Origin: an archaeon
GTDB lineage: Archaea; Nanobdellota; Nanobdellia; Woesearchaeales; WJKL01
DNA length: 5,379 nt
Assembly: GCA_020056025.1 (NCBI GenBank)
Contig: JAGVIO010000190.1
Span: forward strand, 1 to 5,379
Direction: 5' to 3'
Part shown: piece after piece, positions 4,595-5,379 of the stretch
Layout of the letters: each line of letters starts with the position of its first letter
How positions within the stretch are numbered: position 1 is the stretch's first letter
Translations under genes and position numbers: made by a program
Notes under the pieces: generated by a model
What the model saw: only the letters and a program-made list of their open reading frames with translations
The model's database searches: none
What the model was told of the DNA's origin: nothing

Positions 4595-5379
4595 ATGGCT
4601 GACATGAAAGATTCTATTCTGAAATATGCGCTGGAGAATGCTGTAAAGTTCAGCGGCAGAGCAAATCCAGGAGCTGTGATAGGCAAAGTTATCTCTGAAT
4701 TTCCAGATGCAAAAAGCAACATGAAGGATGTTGCAAAGCAAGTAAATGCAATCATCAAAGAAGTGAATTCAATGCAGCAGGATGAGCAGAAGAAAAAGCT
4801 TCTTGAGATTGTTCCTGATTATTTTGAAGAAGAAAAAGAGAAAAGGGAAAAAAGAAAAGAAGAAAGAAAAGAACTGCCTGAACTGAAGAATGCGGTTATG
4901 GGCAAGGTTGTTACAAGAATTGCCCCAGAGCCTTCGAAGTACAACCATATAGGCCATGCAGTAAGCTTTCTTATAAATTACCTGTATGCAAGAAAATACC
5001 AGGGAAAATGCATCTTAAGATTTGAAGACACAAATCCTGAGAAATCAACCCAGGAATTTGCTGATGCAATGAAAAAGGATGTATTGGAATATCTTGATAT
5101 ACAGCCTGATGAGACTGTCTATGTCTCAGACCATATCCCAAAATATTATGAATTTGCCGAGAAGCTGATCCATGACAGCAAAGCATACACCTGCTCATGC
5201 AAAAGCGAGCAGATATCTGACAGTAGGATGAAGATGACAGAATGCAGCTGCAGGAGCAAAAAGCCAGACTGTTTCTATATGTCTTTTCCCCAACCGATCA
5301 ATCAATGCGATACGCGGATGCTGATGACCGCTGATAATATATTTGCAGCTAAGGAGTCTTTCATAGATCGGAAGAGCAC
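4595..5379 (+). CDS. gltX: Glutamyl-tRNA synthetase, archaeal type, 3'-truncated
   Basis: N-terminal part of a class I aminoacyl-tRNA synthetase that charges tRNA-Glu (in archaea usually also tRNA-Gln, which is then amidated by GatDE). Residues 1 to about 100 are the archaeal N-terminal extension (KYALENAVKFSGRANPGAVI), ending in a Lys/Glu-rich linker. The Rossmann catalytic domain begins at about 102 with GKVVTRIAPEPSKYNHIGHA, containing an intact HIGH signature (118-121), then ILRFEDTNPEKS (140-151). Paired cysteines CSC (200-202) and CSC (217-219) match the zinc-binding insertion of many GluRS. The usual protein is about 550 residues, so more than half, including the KMSKS-type loop and anticodon-binding domain, is missing. 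Real homology stops at about residue 225 (base ~5269): the reading frame stays open to 5379, but that tail does not look like GluRS and ends in sequencing adapter. This is an assembly artefact, not a natural truncation. Confidence 0.93.
   Translation, partial: MADMKDSILKYALENAVKFSGRANPGAVIGKVISEFPDAKSNMKDVAKQVNAIIKEVNSMQQDEQKKKLLEIVPDYFEEEKEKREKRKEERKELPELKNAVMGKVVTRIAPEPSKYNHIGHAVSFLINYLYARKYQGKCILRFEDTNPEKSTQEFADAMKKDVLEYLDIQPDETVYVSDHIPKYYEFAEKLIHDSKAYTCSCKSEQISDSRMKMTECSCRSKKPDCFYMSFPQPINQCDTRMLMTADNIFAAKESFIDRKS
5258..5364 (-). other. Misjoined fragment resembling a metallophosphoesterase
   Basis: Read on the minus strand from 5362, the frame stays open for 35 codons and includes YIISGHQHPRIALIDRLG followed by KRHIETVWLF. 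The GHQHP (5315-5329) matches the GHxHP metal-binding motif near the C terminus of calcineurin-like metallophosphoesterases, especially an archaeal group in which the motif is followed by a 'v.l.D.lG' segment. In the same bases the plus strand continues the gltX frame but yields no GluRS-like residues. Arginine codons CGT and CGG appear here, whereas the window's own genes mostly use AGA/AGG. The simplest reading is a chimeric read joined to gltX near 5258-5270, perhaps through a shared A/G/C-rich segment. The source genome is unknown. Confidence 0.6.
5365..5379 (+). other. Illumina TruSeq adapter remnant
   Basis: AGATCGGAAGAGCAC is identical over all 15 bases to the beginning of the standard TruSeq read-through adapter. 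Placed at the very end of the window, it means an untrimmed read supplied the contig end. It should be removed before any interpretation. Confidence 0.93.

Noticed and set aside
5270..5379. A divergent C-terminal extension or novel domain in GltX
   Set aside because: The segment ends in sequencing adapter, lacks GluRS-like residues and reads as a phosphoesterase fragment on the other strand; a chimeric read explains it better.

Overview
The window looks like one contig from an AT-rich archaeon, probably a small-genome (DPANN-type, e.g. Woesearchaeota/Pacearchaeota-like) lineage. The evidence is archaeal TATA boxes (TTTATATA or close) about 30-56 bp upstream of most starts, GGTG-type ribosome binding sites, a XerA-like tyrosine recombinase, and a glutamyl-tRNA synthetase of archaeal type with the long N-terminal extension. 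The lineage is inferred from style and cannot be proven from the sequence alone.

Left part (1-1799, minus strand): a GC-rich, hairpin-forming stretch (about 5-92) lies just past the 3' end of a two-gene operon. That operon encodes an unrecognised protein with possible RNase H-fold features and, overlapping it by ATGA, a complete tyrosine recombinase. A TATA box places the operon's transcription start within a few bases of the GTG start codon.

Middle (1797-4147): a minus-strand 73-residue membrane protein is divergently transcribed from a plus-strand operon. The operon's two genes, one nucleotide apart, encode a 212-residue coiled-coil/Pro-Gln-rich protein and a 454-residue, highly charged, largely coiled-coil protein. 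I recognise neither; they look like structural or scaffold proteins. The 124-bp divergent promoter region holds two TATA boxes and two dyad-symmetric segments.

Right part (4148-5379): a possible hairpin/T-tract terminator lies between convergent genes. It is followed by a 58-residue two-helix membrane protein on the minus strand (4264-4440), which appears leaderless, and then the divergent gltX on the plus strand, cut off by the end of the window. The 58-residue gene and the coiled-coil operon share an identical 15-bp promoter block (CGATAGGTTTATATA), which suggests co-regulation.

The last ~120 bases are not natural sequence in this place. Bases 5365-5379 match the start of the Illumina TruSeq adapter (AGATCGGAAGAGCAC). 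The ~100 bases before it stop resembling GltX; read on the minus strand they resemble a metallophosphoesterase with a GHxHP motif. The contig therefore ends in a chimeric, adapter-terminated read. I saw no tRNA, rRNA, CRISPR array or insertion sequence, and no gene set that I can call a new defence or mobile system; the coiled-coil operon is the main unexplained biology.
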